Below the pieces are notes generated by a model. That model saw only the letters and a list, made by a program, of their open reading frames with translations, was not told the DNA's origin and did not search any database. A stretch of 9,960 nucleotides of DNA. It comes from Bacteroidota bacterium (GTDB lineage: Bacteria; Bacteroidota; Ignavibacteria; Ignavibacteriales; Melioribacteraceae). Positions within the stretch are counted from its first letter, which is position 1, and the number at the start of each line of letters is the position of its first letter. Made by a program: the position numbers and the translations under genes. This document shows positions 1 to 6,436 of this stretch, piece after piece. Where the stretch lies: NCBI GenBank assembly GCA_021786655.1, contig JAJYMU010000014.1:1-9960 (forward strand), given 5' to 3'.

Positions 1-130
1 TAAAACTCAATATAACATTTACGTCTAAAATTTGATCGTTAAATCTTTCCAGAGATTTCACTTCGCTTTTAATAAAATCTTTTAGCGAATCTTTTGCACG
101 AAACTTACGGGATGTTATTTGAATGTTCAT
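1..130 (-). CDS. hpf: Ribosome hibernation promoting factor HPF/RaiA, N-terminal part (cut by window edge)
   Basis: The first 43 codons of a gene that runs off the left edge. The visible protein begins MNIQITSRKFRAKDSLKDFI and continues through a charged helix to an ILDVNVILSF strand. This matches the start of the RaiA/HPF/YfiA fold (beta strand, helix with K-x-Lys/Glu-rich face, then the second strand). Members of the family bind the 30S decoding region and either block translation or pair ribosomes into inactive 100S dimers in stationary phase or stress. Whether this is the short form (about 100 residues) or the long form with a C-terminal dimerisation domain cannot be seen. The ATG at 128-130 is preceded by AAAGGAG, which overlaps the stop codon of the xer gene 10 bases upstream, so the two are very likely cotranscribed. 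A xer gene directly upstream of hpf is an arrangement I associate with Bacteroidota-group genomes. Confidence 0.85.
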   Translation of the reverse strand, partial: MNIQITSRKFRAKDSLKDFIKSEVKSLERFNDQILDVNVILSF

Positions 131-135
131 GACGA

Positions 136-142
136 CTCCTTT
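136..142 (-). promoter_or_regulatory. Shine-Dalgarno site of hpf
   Basis: On the minus strand AAAGGAG lies five bases before the hpf ATG at 128-130. It overlaps the TAA stop of the upstream xer gene (141-143), so ribosomes ending xer translation finish on the hpf loading site. This fixes the hpf start and suggests coupling. Confidence 0.7.
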
Positions 143-1037
143 AAGATTTTGGATGTGCTTTCTTATATGATTTTTTCAATCGCTCCACACTTACGTGAGT
201 ATAAATTTGTGTTGTTGAAAGATTTTCGTGACCAAGAATTTCTTTGACCGCCATTATGTCCGCTTCATTATCTAGCATATGCGTTGCTGCGCTGTGACGC
301 AGAATGTGAGGACTTTTTTTATCAATGTCCGTTACTTTTGAAAGATATTTTTTTACCAACCGATAAACATAATGACGCGTGATGCGCTCCCCGTTTTCTT
401 CTGCAAACAATGGGACTGAATGTGATTTTGCCGAAAGCGTGCCAAGATAGTCCTTTAGAACTTCTGCCGATTTCGAACCCAACGGAACGACTCGAACTTT
501 AGAACCTTTACCGAGAACGCGAATGCTCATTCCGTGAAAATCGACATCGCCCACATCTAAAGAACACAATTCCGAAACACGCAACGCACAACCATACAAT
601 AATTCAAAAATGGCTTTGATCTGCCTCGATTCTTTAACTTCATTTTCCTTATCAACCAAACTAAAAATTTCCAAATAAGAATCAACATTAATGATTTCCG
701 GTAATTTCCTCGTCACTTTAGGATTCGGAATTTTATCGATGGGATTCTTTTCAATGTATTCGTTTTTTATTGCGAACAAAAACAGCCGCCGTAAAGAGGA
801 AAGTTTTCTTGAAATTGTACTTTTGGTTGATTCATTTTCATTGAGCCGGATTATGAAATGGCGAATCGTGCGTTCGCTTACTCGGTCGATCGAGTTGATC
901 TCTTTTTCGCTACAGAAGTTCACGAATTCTTTGATGTCGCGCGAATATGCTTCAAGAGTGTTTTCGGATGCACGTGTTATTCCCGACATTTCCGAAAGCA
1001 TCTCGTCTGCAACTGTTTTTAGATCAAGTTGCTTCAT
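141..1037 (-). CDS. xerC: Xer-type tyrosine recombinase (chromosome dimer resolution)
   Basis: A 298-residue site-specific recombinase, the usual length of XerC/XerD. The N-terminal SAM-like core-binding domain spans about residues 10-95 (NTLEAYSRDI at 26-35). The catalytic domain follows from about 110. All active-site residues are present: Arg153 (LRVSEL), Lys177 in the GKGSK beta hairpin, His244 and Arg247 (HILRH), His270 (LGH) and nucleophile Tyr279 (TTQIYTHV). Spacing of the last four equals that of E. coli XerD. Xer enzymes act as a heterotetramer at the dif site near the terminus, with FtsK, to split chromosome dimers. The C-terminal THVSVERLKKSYKKAHPKS resembles XerC as much as XerD, so the C/D label is uncertain. 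It sits 17 bases after topA and 10 before hpf, a housekeeping rather than mobile setting. No Shine-Dalgarno motif precedes the ATG at 1035-1037. Met13 is an alternative start, but the chosen start gives the normal N-terminal length. Confidence 0.93.
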   Translation of the reverse strand: MKQLDLKTVADEMLSEMSGITRASENTLEAYSRDIKEFVNFCSEKEINSIDRVSERTIRHFIIRLNENESTKSTISRKLSSLRRLFLFAIKNEYIEKNPIDKIPNPKVTRKLPEIINVDSYLEIFSLVDKENEVKESRQIKAIFELLYGCALRVSELCSLDVGDVDFHGMSIRVLGKGSKVRVVPLGSKSAEVLKDYLGTLSAKSHSVPLFAEENGERITRHYVYRLVKKYLSKVTDIDKKSPHILRHSAATHMLDNEADIMAVKEILGHENLSTTQIYTHVSVERLKKSYKKAHPKS

Positions 1038-1054
1038 GTGCAGTGTTTGAATAA

Positions 1055-3280
1055 TTAGTATTCTTCATCAGAAGAACTAGGTTCTTCCTCTTCTTTAGCT
1101 TTCGGAAGAGTCCAGCTGGCAAAATCGCAATCCGGATACCTGTTGCATCCGTAAAAAATCTTTCCGCGTTTCGTTCGGCGGGTTATTACTTCGCCTTCGC
1201 TACACTTGGGGCATTTCAAACCAAGTGTAACGATTTTTGTAAAATCACAATCCGGATATTTTTCGCAGCCGATAAATCTTCCGAATTTTCCTTCTCGAAA
1301 TACTGTGCGTGAACCGCACTTTGGACAAGTATCACCGGTGAATTCCGGTTCCCCACCGTTGGGACCAAATTCTTTCAATGATTTAATGTTCTTACATTCC
1401 GGATAATTAGTGCAAGCGAGATATTTTCCGTAGCGACCGATTTTGATATCCATGTCGCCGCCGCACTTATCACATTTTATTTTTTCAAGTTTCGATTCCA
1501 CTTCATTCAATGTTTTAGAAAACGGCTCGTAGAAATCATTCAGCACGTTCAAGTACCCTATCTCCCCATCGGCAATCAAATCAAGTTCATCTTCCATCTT
1601 GGCGGTAAAATTCACATTAAAAATATTTGAAAAATATTGCACCAATATTCCGTTAACCTTTCTACCAAGCGGCGTAGGAACAAGTTTCCGTTCAATCTGC
1701 TCAACGTATTTTCGGTCAATGATTGTTCCCATAATCATAGCATAAGTACTCGGACGACCAATGCCGTTGCTTTCCAACTCTTTTATCAGCGAACTTTCAG
1801 TATAACGCGGAGGCGGTTTTGTGAAATGTTGATTTGGCGTAAGCTCTTGAAGATTCATTTTCTGATCAATCGCTAAGCCGGCTGGGATTAATCCGCCGTT
1901 TCCGTTTTGATCATTTTGATCCTCAAGTTCTTCATCGTACAATGTTAAAAATCCATCAAACAAAATTGTCGTACCGGAACTTCGAAAAACATATTCGTCG
2001 GCAGAAATGCTGACGGTAGTTGTCTCCAATCGCGCAGCTTCCATCTGGCAAGCAATAAAACGTTTCCAAATAAGTTCGTATAGTTTAAACTGCGCTTCAT
2101 CCAAATATTCTTTTACAAAATCCGGCGTGTACTTTAACGAAGTTGGTCTGATCGCTTCGTGTGCATCCTGAACATTTTTTTTGTTTTTCTGTTCATAACT
2201 TTTCGGCCCATCAGGAAGATAATTCTTTCCATACTTATCGCCGATAAACTGCCGCGCCTCAGCTACAACTTCTTCACTTAACCTTGTCGAATCGGTCCTC
2301 ATGTAAGTAATCAAACCGGTTGTGCCTTCCGGACCGAGATCGATACCTTCGTATAGTTGCTGAGCAAGCATCATTGTTCTTCTGGGACGGTACCGGAGTT
2401 TCCGGGAAGCTTCTACTTGCAAACTGCTTGTGATAAACGGAGGATACGGATTTCTACGACTTTCTTTTTTGGTAAGATCGGAAATGCGGTAGTTGTTTTT
2501 CTGCTTTAAGCTTTCAACAATTTGAGTAGCTAAATCTTGTTTGGTTATTGCAAAGTTTGTTTTAAGAAATTCATCCCAATCTTCGTTGGTCATTTGAGGT
2601 TTCGGAGGAACTTTTATCTGTTTTCCGTTTACCTCGTACAACTTTGCTTTTATTACTTCCCCTTTGTCGGTTGTGAATACTGCAATGATAGACCAGTATT
2701 CTGTAGCTATAAATTTTTCAATTTCTTCTTCGCGTTCGCAGATTAATCTCAATGCAACTGACTGAACTCTTCCGGCGGATAACGAACTGCCGTAAGCTTC
2801 AATTACAGCTCTCCACAGAAACGGACTAACCTTGTAGCCGATGATTCTATCCATAACGCGGCGCGCGCGCTGTGAAATGACTAAATGTGTGTCAACTTTG
2901 ATCGGATTTTTCAAAGCTTCGTTGACGGCTTTTTTCGTGATCTCATTAAAAAGAACGCGTTTAATTTTTTCTTCAGCGCCTTTTCCTAAAATATCCACAA
3001 CGTCCTGCGCAATAGCTTCTCCTTCGCGGTCAGGATCGGTTGCGATATAAATTATTCCAGATTTCGAGGCGAGTGATTTAATCTTTTTAATTACATCGCC
3101 TTTACCGCGAATATTAAGAAGTGTCGGTTCAAATCCATTCTCGATATCAATTCCTAATTTTGTCTTAGGAAGATTTCTGATATGACCGACAGTAGCTTCA
3201 ACTACATAACTTTTGCCGACGTATTTATTGATTGTCTTAGCCTTGGAAGGCGATTCGACAAGAATAAGATCTTTGCTCAT
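1055..3280 (-). CDS. topA: DNA topoisomerase I (type IA) with three C-terminal zinc ribbons
   Basis: A 741-residue type IA topoisomerase that relaxes negative supercoils by single-strand cutting and passage. The TOPRIM domain is N-terminal, with Glu9 in LILVESPSKA and the metal-binding DxDxE set Asp82, Asp84 and Glu86 in ATDPDREGEAIA. The nucleophile is Tyr326 in TGLITYMRTDS, followed by the HEAIRPT motif at 374-380. The core ends near residue 600. Three CxxC...C(5x)C zinc ribbons follow: Cys603/606/623/629, Cys652/655/672/678 and Cys690/693/712/718, all complete. The tail is acidic (KEEEEPSSSDEEY). I chose the ATG at 3278-3280, giving MSKDLILVESPSKA, because GAGAGG lies upstream of it and family members begin there. 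An in-frame TTG at 3296-3298 would add six residues and leave the Shine-Dalgarno inside the gene. It follows the DUF494 gene by 14 bases and precedes xer by 17, a DNA topology and segregation pair. Confidence 0.97.
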   Translation of the reverse strand: MSKDLILVESPSKAKTINKYVGKSYVVEATVGHIRNLPKTKLGIDIENGFEPTLLNIRGKGDVIKKIKSLASKSGIIYIATDPDREGEAIAQDVVDILGKGAEEKIKRVLFNEITKKAVNEALKNPIKVDTHLVISQRARRVMDRIIGYKVSPFLWRAVIEAYGSSLSAGRVQSVALRLICEREEEIEKFIATEYWSIIAVFTTDKGEVIKAKLYEVNGKQIKVPPKPQMTNEDWDEFLKTNFAITKQDLATQIVESLKQKNNYRISDLTKKESRRNPYPPFITSSLQVEASRKLRYRPRRTMMLAQQLYEGIDLGPEGTTGLITYMRTDSTRLSEEVVAEARQFIGDKYGKNYLPDGPKSYEQKNKKNVQDAHEAIRPTSLKYTPDFVKEYLDEAQFKLYELIWKRFIACQMEAARLETTTVSISADEYVFRSSGTTILFDGFLTLYDEELEDQNDQNGNGGLIPAGLAIDQKMNLQELTPNQHFTKPPPRYTESSLIKELESNGIGRPSTYAMIMGTIIDRKYVEQIERKLVPTPLGRKVNGILVQYFSNIFNVNFTAKMEDELDLIADGEIGYLNVLNDFYEPFSKTLNEVESKLEKIKCDKCGGDMDIKIGRYGKYLACTNYPECKNIKSLKEFGPNGGEPEFTGDTCPKCGSRTVFREGKFGRFIGCEKYPDCDFTKIVTLGLKCPKCSEGEVITRRTKRGKIFYGCNRYPDCDFASWTLPKAKEEEEPSSSDEEY
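1121..1258. repeat. 18-bp near-identical direct repeat in topA zinc-ribbon coding region
   Basis: The copies at 1121-1138 and 1241-1258 differ at one base in 18 and lie 120 bases apart. They encode the YPDCDF ends of the second and third zinc ribbons. This is a coding repeat from duplicated ribbon modules. The unusually high base-level identity hints at recent duplication or gene conversion between modules. Confidence 0.6.
1201..1229. repeat. Perfect 9-bp inverted repeat inside topA
   Basis: The arms TACACTTGG (1201-1209) and CCAAGTGTA (1221-1229) are exact reverse complements with an 11-base spacer. They fall in the codons for TLGLKCPKC at the start of the third zinc ribbon. A hairpin could form in the mRNA near the 3' end of topA, but there is no following T-run, so it is not an intrinsic terminator. 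Coding constraint plus chance may explain it. Confidence 0.6.
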
Positions 3281-3290
3281 TTTCGAAGTA

Positions 3291-3296
3291 CCTCTC
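3291..3296 (-). promoter_or_regulatory. Shine-Dalgarno site deciding the topA start
   Basis: GAGAGG on the minus strand ends ten bases before the ATG at 3278-3280. It overlaps the TGA stop of the DUF494 gene (3295-3297). Its position favours the ATG over the in-frame TTG at 3296-3298, which it overlaps. Confidence 0.55.
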
Positions 3297-3753
3297 AATT
3301 GACAGTGTCCGACGAATACAAAGTTCGTCTGCTGCCCGGAAGGATACTGGCATCATATTCTACCAAAGATAGAAGAATAATCCAGTTGATTTCTTTTCGT
3401 GTGATCCTGTTATCGGGAAACATTCCAACCTGCTCTAGTATCGATTCAAGATTTGCATAATCAAGCAACCCGACGTTTATCAGGTGTAACAAATAATTAT
3501 AGTTATCTATCCCTAGGATATCTTTTTCCTCTTCAGACAACATTCGTATATTTTTTTCAGTTTCCATTCTTGTCTTCACATCACTCCCCTTCCTCGAAAG
3601 TATCTTATCGTATATCAGACTGAAAGCAATGCCTAAAATCTTTTTATCAAAGCGCTGAGTGCTCACTAATGTACGGTTTACTTCTTCGAGAGACGAGTTG
3701 TTGCTCAATCCTTCTAATATCTTAGCTAATATTTCTACAATTCTTACCGGCAT
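3295..3753 (-). CDS. DUF494 / Smg family protein
   Basis: A 152-residue cytosolic protein without signal peptide or membrane segment. The first part (MPVRIVEILAKILEGL) and the second half, with IRMLSEEEKDILG, a leucine-rich NYLLHLINVGLLDY stretch and ITRKEINWIILLSLVEY, follow the order of conserved blocks of E. coli Smg/DUF494 (RIYTPEEQERL, GFLLFLEQIQVL, LEDLKWVVLMVL). The biochemical role of the family is unknown. In gammaproteobacteria smg sits near dprA and the topA-like gene yrdD, and here the gene abuts topA, so a tie to DNA topology or uptake is a reasonable guess but only inference. The ATG at 3751-3753 begins two bases after the ybeY stop. The nearest AGGAG (3769-3773, inside ybeY) is 15 bases away, too far for a normal site, so translation probably depends on coupling with ybeY. 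The ORF cannot be extended far because an in-frame TAG lies seven codons upstream. Confidence 0.8.
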   Translation of the reverse strand: MPVRIVEILAKILEGLSNNSSLEEVNRTLVSTQRFDKKILGIAFSLIYDKILSRKGSDVKTRMETEKNIRMLSEEEKDILGIDNYNYLLHLINVGLLDYANLESILEQVGMFPDNRITRKEINWIILLSLVEYDASILPGSRRTLYSSDTVN

Positions 3754-3755
3754 AT

Positions 3756-4208
3756 TTATTTTATCAAACTCCTAACGTTCTTTTGAAACTTTTCGACTAA
3801 TTGATCTTCCCGTTTTTTCATAACTTTTCTTCTGGCAGCAATTTTATCATCATAACCAATCAAATGCAATACACCGTGAACGATTAATCTTAACAATTCA
3901 TTATCGGTAGAAACATGAAAAAGTTTGCTGTTCTTTTCAGCTTGCGCTAAAGAAATAAAAATTTCGCCGTCTAAATTATCCCTTTCGCTCGAATAATCAA
4001 AGGTGATTATGTCGGTGTCATAGTTATGATTCAAAAACTTCTTGTTAACCGCGAGCATCGTCTCTGAAGAAACGAAATTAATTTCCATTTCCGAAATGCC
4101 GATGTTTAATTCGCTGCACACGAGAGACAAAACTTGATGCACTTTCCGTTTATTCAGCGCAAAACCTTTCTCAACGTTAACAAAAACATTCTTCAATTCA
4201 ATTACCAC
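3756..4208 (-). CDS. ybeY: Endoribonuclease YbeY (rRNA maturation factor)
   Basis: A 150-residue UPF0054 protein. YbeY is a zinc-dependent single-strand RNase needed for 16S rRNA 3'-end processing and 70S quality control. The metal motif HGVLHLIGYDD begins at residue 111: His111 and His115 are present, but the usual third His is Asp121. Bacteroidota YbeY proteins as I recall them have an HGxLHLxGYKD version with Asp at the same place, so this is probably a lineage variant and not a loss. The DTDIITFDYS (64-73) and DGEIFIS (80-86) blocks are typical. The start is taken as GTG at 4206-4208, overlapping the carbonic anhydrase stop (TAA at 4202-4204) by seven bases, with no clear Shine-Dalgarno. 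A TTG four codons in is possible. The tight overlap argues for translational coupling. Family assignment is firm; exact start is not. Confidence 0.92.
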   Translation of the reverse strand: MVIELKNVFVNVEKGFALNKRKVHQVLSLVCSELNIGISEMEINFVSSETMLAVNKKFLNHNYDTDIITFDYSSERDNLDGEIFISLAQAEKNSKLFHVSTDNELLRLIVHGVLHLIGYDDKIAARRKVMKKREDQLVEKFQKNVRSLIK

Positions 4209-4792
4209 TCAGTTTGATAATTATTTTTCCTTAAAGATTCAAGCGTGATTTTTGTATACTCGGCATAACGTTCAGCGGCATCGTCGAGTTCATTCATCTC
4301 CTCTTCAGTCAGATCGCGAACAATTTTCGCCGGAACTCCAGCTACAAGTTTTCCTCTTGGAACAATAAATCCTTCCTTTACAACCGAACCAGCGGCAACC
4401 ATTGCATTTTCTTCAATCACGGCACCGTCAAGAACAACCGCTCTCATTCCAATCAGGCAAGAATCTTTCAAAGTGCAGCCGTGGAGCGTAACGCTGTGTC
4501 CGATTGTTATTCTGTTTCCTATAACCAACGGAAAGTTGTCGTGCGTAACATGAAGCACCGAGCCGTCCTGTACGTTTGTCATCGATCCAATCTTAATAAA
4601 ATTTACATCGCCGCGCACAACACTGTTATACCAGACGGAGGAATTTTCTCCAATTTCAACGTCGCCGATAATTTTTACACCTGAAGCGAGAAATACAGAT
4701 TTGTGAAGTTTGGGAAAAGAATTTCCGTAAGGAAAAAGTCTTATTTCTTTTTGAACGACTGTGCTAATCTCTTGATTACTTTTGCTGCTCAT
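4202..4792 (-). CDS. Gamma-class carbonic anhydrase-like protein (YrdA/PaaY type)
   Basis: A 196-residue left-handed beta-helix protein of the hexapeptide-repeat superfamily. Repeats such as VKIIGDVEIGENSSVW run from about residue 38 to 150. The three zinc-ligand histidines of the gamma carbonic anhydrase fold are visible: His81 (GSVLHVTH), His99 (IGHSV) and His104 (LHGC), together with the Arg60-Gly-Asp62 and Gln75-Asp76 signatures. The acidic loop of the methanogen enzyme Cam is absent, so it belongs to the shorter YrdA/CamH-like group. Many of these are annotated as carbonic anhydrases, but several have little or no measured activity, so hydration of CO2 is not certain. The C-terminal helix (about 162-190) is the usual trimer-packing tail. 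The ATG at 4790-4792 has AAAGGA (4797-4802) four bases upstream. It lies 18 bases after the S41 protease gene and overlaps ybeY. No signal peptide, so cytosolic. Confidence 0.88.
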   Translation of the reverse strand: MSSKSNQEISTVVQKEIRLFPYGNSFPKLHKSVFLASGVKIIGDVEIGENSSVWYNSVVRGDVNFIKIGSMTNVQDGSVLHVTHDNFPLVIGNRITIGHSVTLHGCTLKDSCLIGMRAVVLDGAVIEENAMVAAGSVVKEGFIVPRGKLVAGVPAKIVRDLTEEEMNELDDAAERYAEYTKITLESLRKNNYQTEW

Positions 4793-4810
4793 TCAATCCT
4801 TTAAGATTGT

Positions 4811-6412
4811 TCATTTGGAAAGTCCGGCTATCCGCGAAGCTTCTCCGAACAACGACATTGCTTTCTGAAACTGCGGGTCAAGCTGAAGAAGCGTCAGATA
4901 CCAGCCGTTATTTTTGAACATGTCTCTTGCAACGAATGCTTTTAGCCGCGCGCGAATTTCTTCTTTATCCGCAGAGTAGCCTTTCTGATCGTACTTAACT
5001 TTTAGTGATTCTGCAAATTTTATGAAACTCTGCATCTGCTCGTCGCTTATCTGAAACTCTTTCACAAATTTCTGCAAATTATTTTGATACTTGCTCTTGA
5101 TCTGCGCACCGTTCTTATCCATCAACTTTCTGACGAACTGGTAATAAACATTGTTCTTCCTCAACTCAACCGAATAGTTCGAAACTTTTCTATTCTCCAC
5201 AAAATAATCCGGCGTTATTCCTCCGCCGCCGTAAACAATTCTTCCGCCCGCTGTTTTGAACTTCGGTTTGGTAGAATCTTTTTCCGTTTTGTGATCTACA
5301 TTTTCACCTTGCAGTTCTTGACGATCCATAACTTCTTCGAAATATTTCTTCTTGTCTTTGTAGCTTCTCTGAATTTCCCGGCCAGACGGAGTATAATACC
5401 TTGCAATTGTAATTCTAACAGCGGAACCGTCGGAAAACTCAAACGGTCTTTGCACGAGTCCTTTGCCAAAGGTAGTTTCGCCAACGATCAATCCCCTATC
5501 CCAATCTTGAATTGCACCGGAAACAATTTCGCTTGCCGAAGCTGTTCCGCGGTTCACCAGCACGATCAGCGGAATCTTCTCATAAGGATATGCTTTCGAC
5601 GCATGGAACTCTTCATCAAAATCTTTTATTCTGCCTTTGGTATAAACTATCATTTTGTTGTTGTCGAGAAACATATCGGCAATGTTTGATGCTTGGGCTA
5701 AGTAACCTCCTGGATCATTTCGAAGATCCAAAACCAAACGCTTCATTCCTCTTGCTGACAAATCTTTTAACGCTGCGGTCATTTCATCTGTAGTCGTTTC
5801 GGAAAAACGCGTTAGGTTGATATACCCGGTTTCGTTATCATACAGCAGCGATGCATCTACTGAATACAAGTTAATTTTGTCGCGCACCACATGAAAATTA
5901 ATCAGCGATCTTGAAGAAGGACGAAATATTGTGAGATCAACACCGGTGCCCTTATTGCCGCGGAGACGTTTCATAACTTGTTCGTTCTTCCAACCGACGC
6001 AGTTTGTTCCATCGATTTTCACAATACGGTCGCCGGAAATAATGCCGACACTTTCACTCGGTCCGCCAGTGATTGGCGATACTACTGTGATAGAGTCGTT
6101 AATAATTTGAAATTCAACGCCGATGCCTTCGAAGTTTCCTCTGAATTCTTCTTCCGATGTTTTCTCTTCTTCCGGCGAAATGTAAACCGTATGCGGATCA
6201 AGTTCGCTAAACATTCCCCGTATCGCATCTTCAACCAACTTTTTGCTCTTTACCGAATCCACGTAATAATCTTCGGTGTAGCCGAAAATCTTTTCAAATT
6301 TATTCAGCTGTCTTCTTTCTTTAGAAAGTGAATTCGAAAATCTTATACCAAGATAAACGCCGATCACAAGCACAAGCAAAAAGATCGGCAGCTGTTTCCA
6401 AATATTTTTCAT
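4811..6412 (-). CDS. S41 family C-terminal processing protease (CtpA-like), membrane-anchored
   Basis: A 533-residue periplasmic serine protease. Residues 8-24 (PIFLLVLVIGVYLGIRF) form a single N-terminal membrane anchor or uncleaved signal. A CTP N-terminal helical region follows, then a PDZ domain at about 95-178 (GIGVEF, SVGIISGDRIVKIDG), which gates substrate C-termini. The peptidase core holds DLRNDPGG (229-236), Ser292 in GTASASEI, Lys317 in TTFGKGLVQ and Gln321. The Ser-Lys distance of 25 equals that in E. coli Tsp and B. subtilis CtpB, so the Ser/Lys dyad appears intact. After GGGGITPDYFVE (395-406) there is a helical C-terminal extension of about 120 residues ending AGLSK. Family members trim or degrade periplasmic proteins, including peptidoglycan hydrolases and lipoproteins, which fits a PBP4 gene two genes upstream. 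The ATG at 6410-6412 has AAAGG (6418-6422) five bases before it. Gap to lysS is 24 bases. Confidence 0.93.
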   Translation of the reverse strand: MKNIWKQLPIFLLVLVIGVYLGIRFSNSLSKERRQLNKFEKIFGYTEDYYVDSVKSKKLVEDAIRGMFSELDPHTVYISPEEEKTSEEEFRGNFEGIGVEFQIINDSITVVSPITGGPSESVGIISGDRIVKIDGTNCVGWKNEQVMKRLRGNKGTGVDLTIFRPSSRSLINFHVVRDKINLYSVDASLLYDNETGYINLTRFSETTTDEMTAALKDLSARGMKRLVLDLRNDPGGYLAQASNIADMFLDNNKMIVYTKGRIKDFDEEFHASKAYPYEKIPLIVLVNRGTASASEIVSGAIQDWDRGLIVGETTFGKGLVQRPFEFSDGSAVRITIARYYTPSGREIQRSYKDKKKYFEEVMDRQELQGENVDHKTEKDSTKPKFKTAGGRIVYGGGGITPDYFVENRKVSNYSVELRKNNVYYQFVRKLMDKNGAQIKSKYQNNLQKFVKEFQISDEQMQSFIKFAESLKVKYDQKGYSADKEEIRARLKAFVARDMFKNNGWYLTLLQLDPQFQKAMSLFGEASRIAGLSK

Positions 6413-6436
6413 CTTAACCTTTGATGACTTGATAAT

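Noticed and set aside
141..1037. The tyrosine recombinase as a sign of an integrated element or integron
   Set aside because: Length, active-site spacing and housekeeping neighbours fit chromosomal Xer. No attachment repeats, tRNA gene or cargo genes are visible.
691..1050. A 119-codon plus-strand frame over the xer gene start
   Set aside because: It mirrors the xer coding sequence and shows no family resemblance.
3281..3298. TTG start for topA six codons upstream
   Set aside because: The candidate Shine-Dalgarno GAGAGG would be inside the gene, and family members begin at the Met chosen.
5084..5689. A 201-codon open frame on the plus strand
   Set aside because: It lies wholly antisense to the S41 protease gene, whose domains and active site are clear. 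The product is Phe/Ile/Asn-rich without a recognisable domain.
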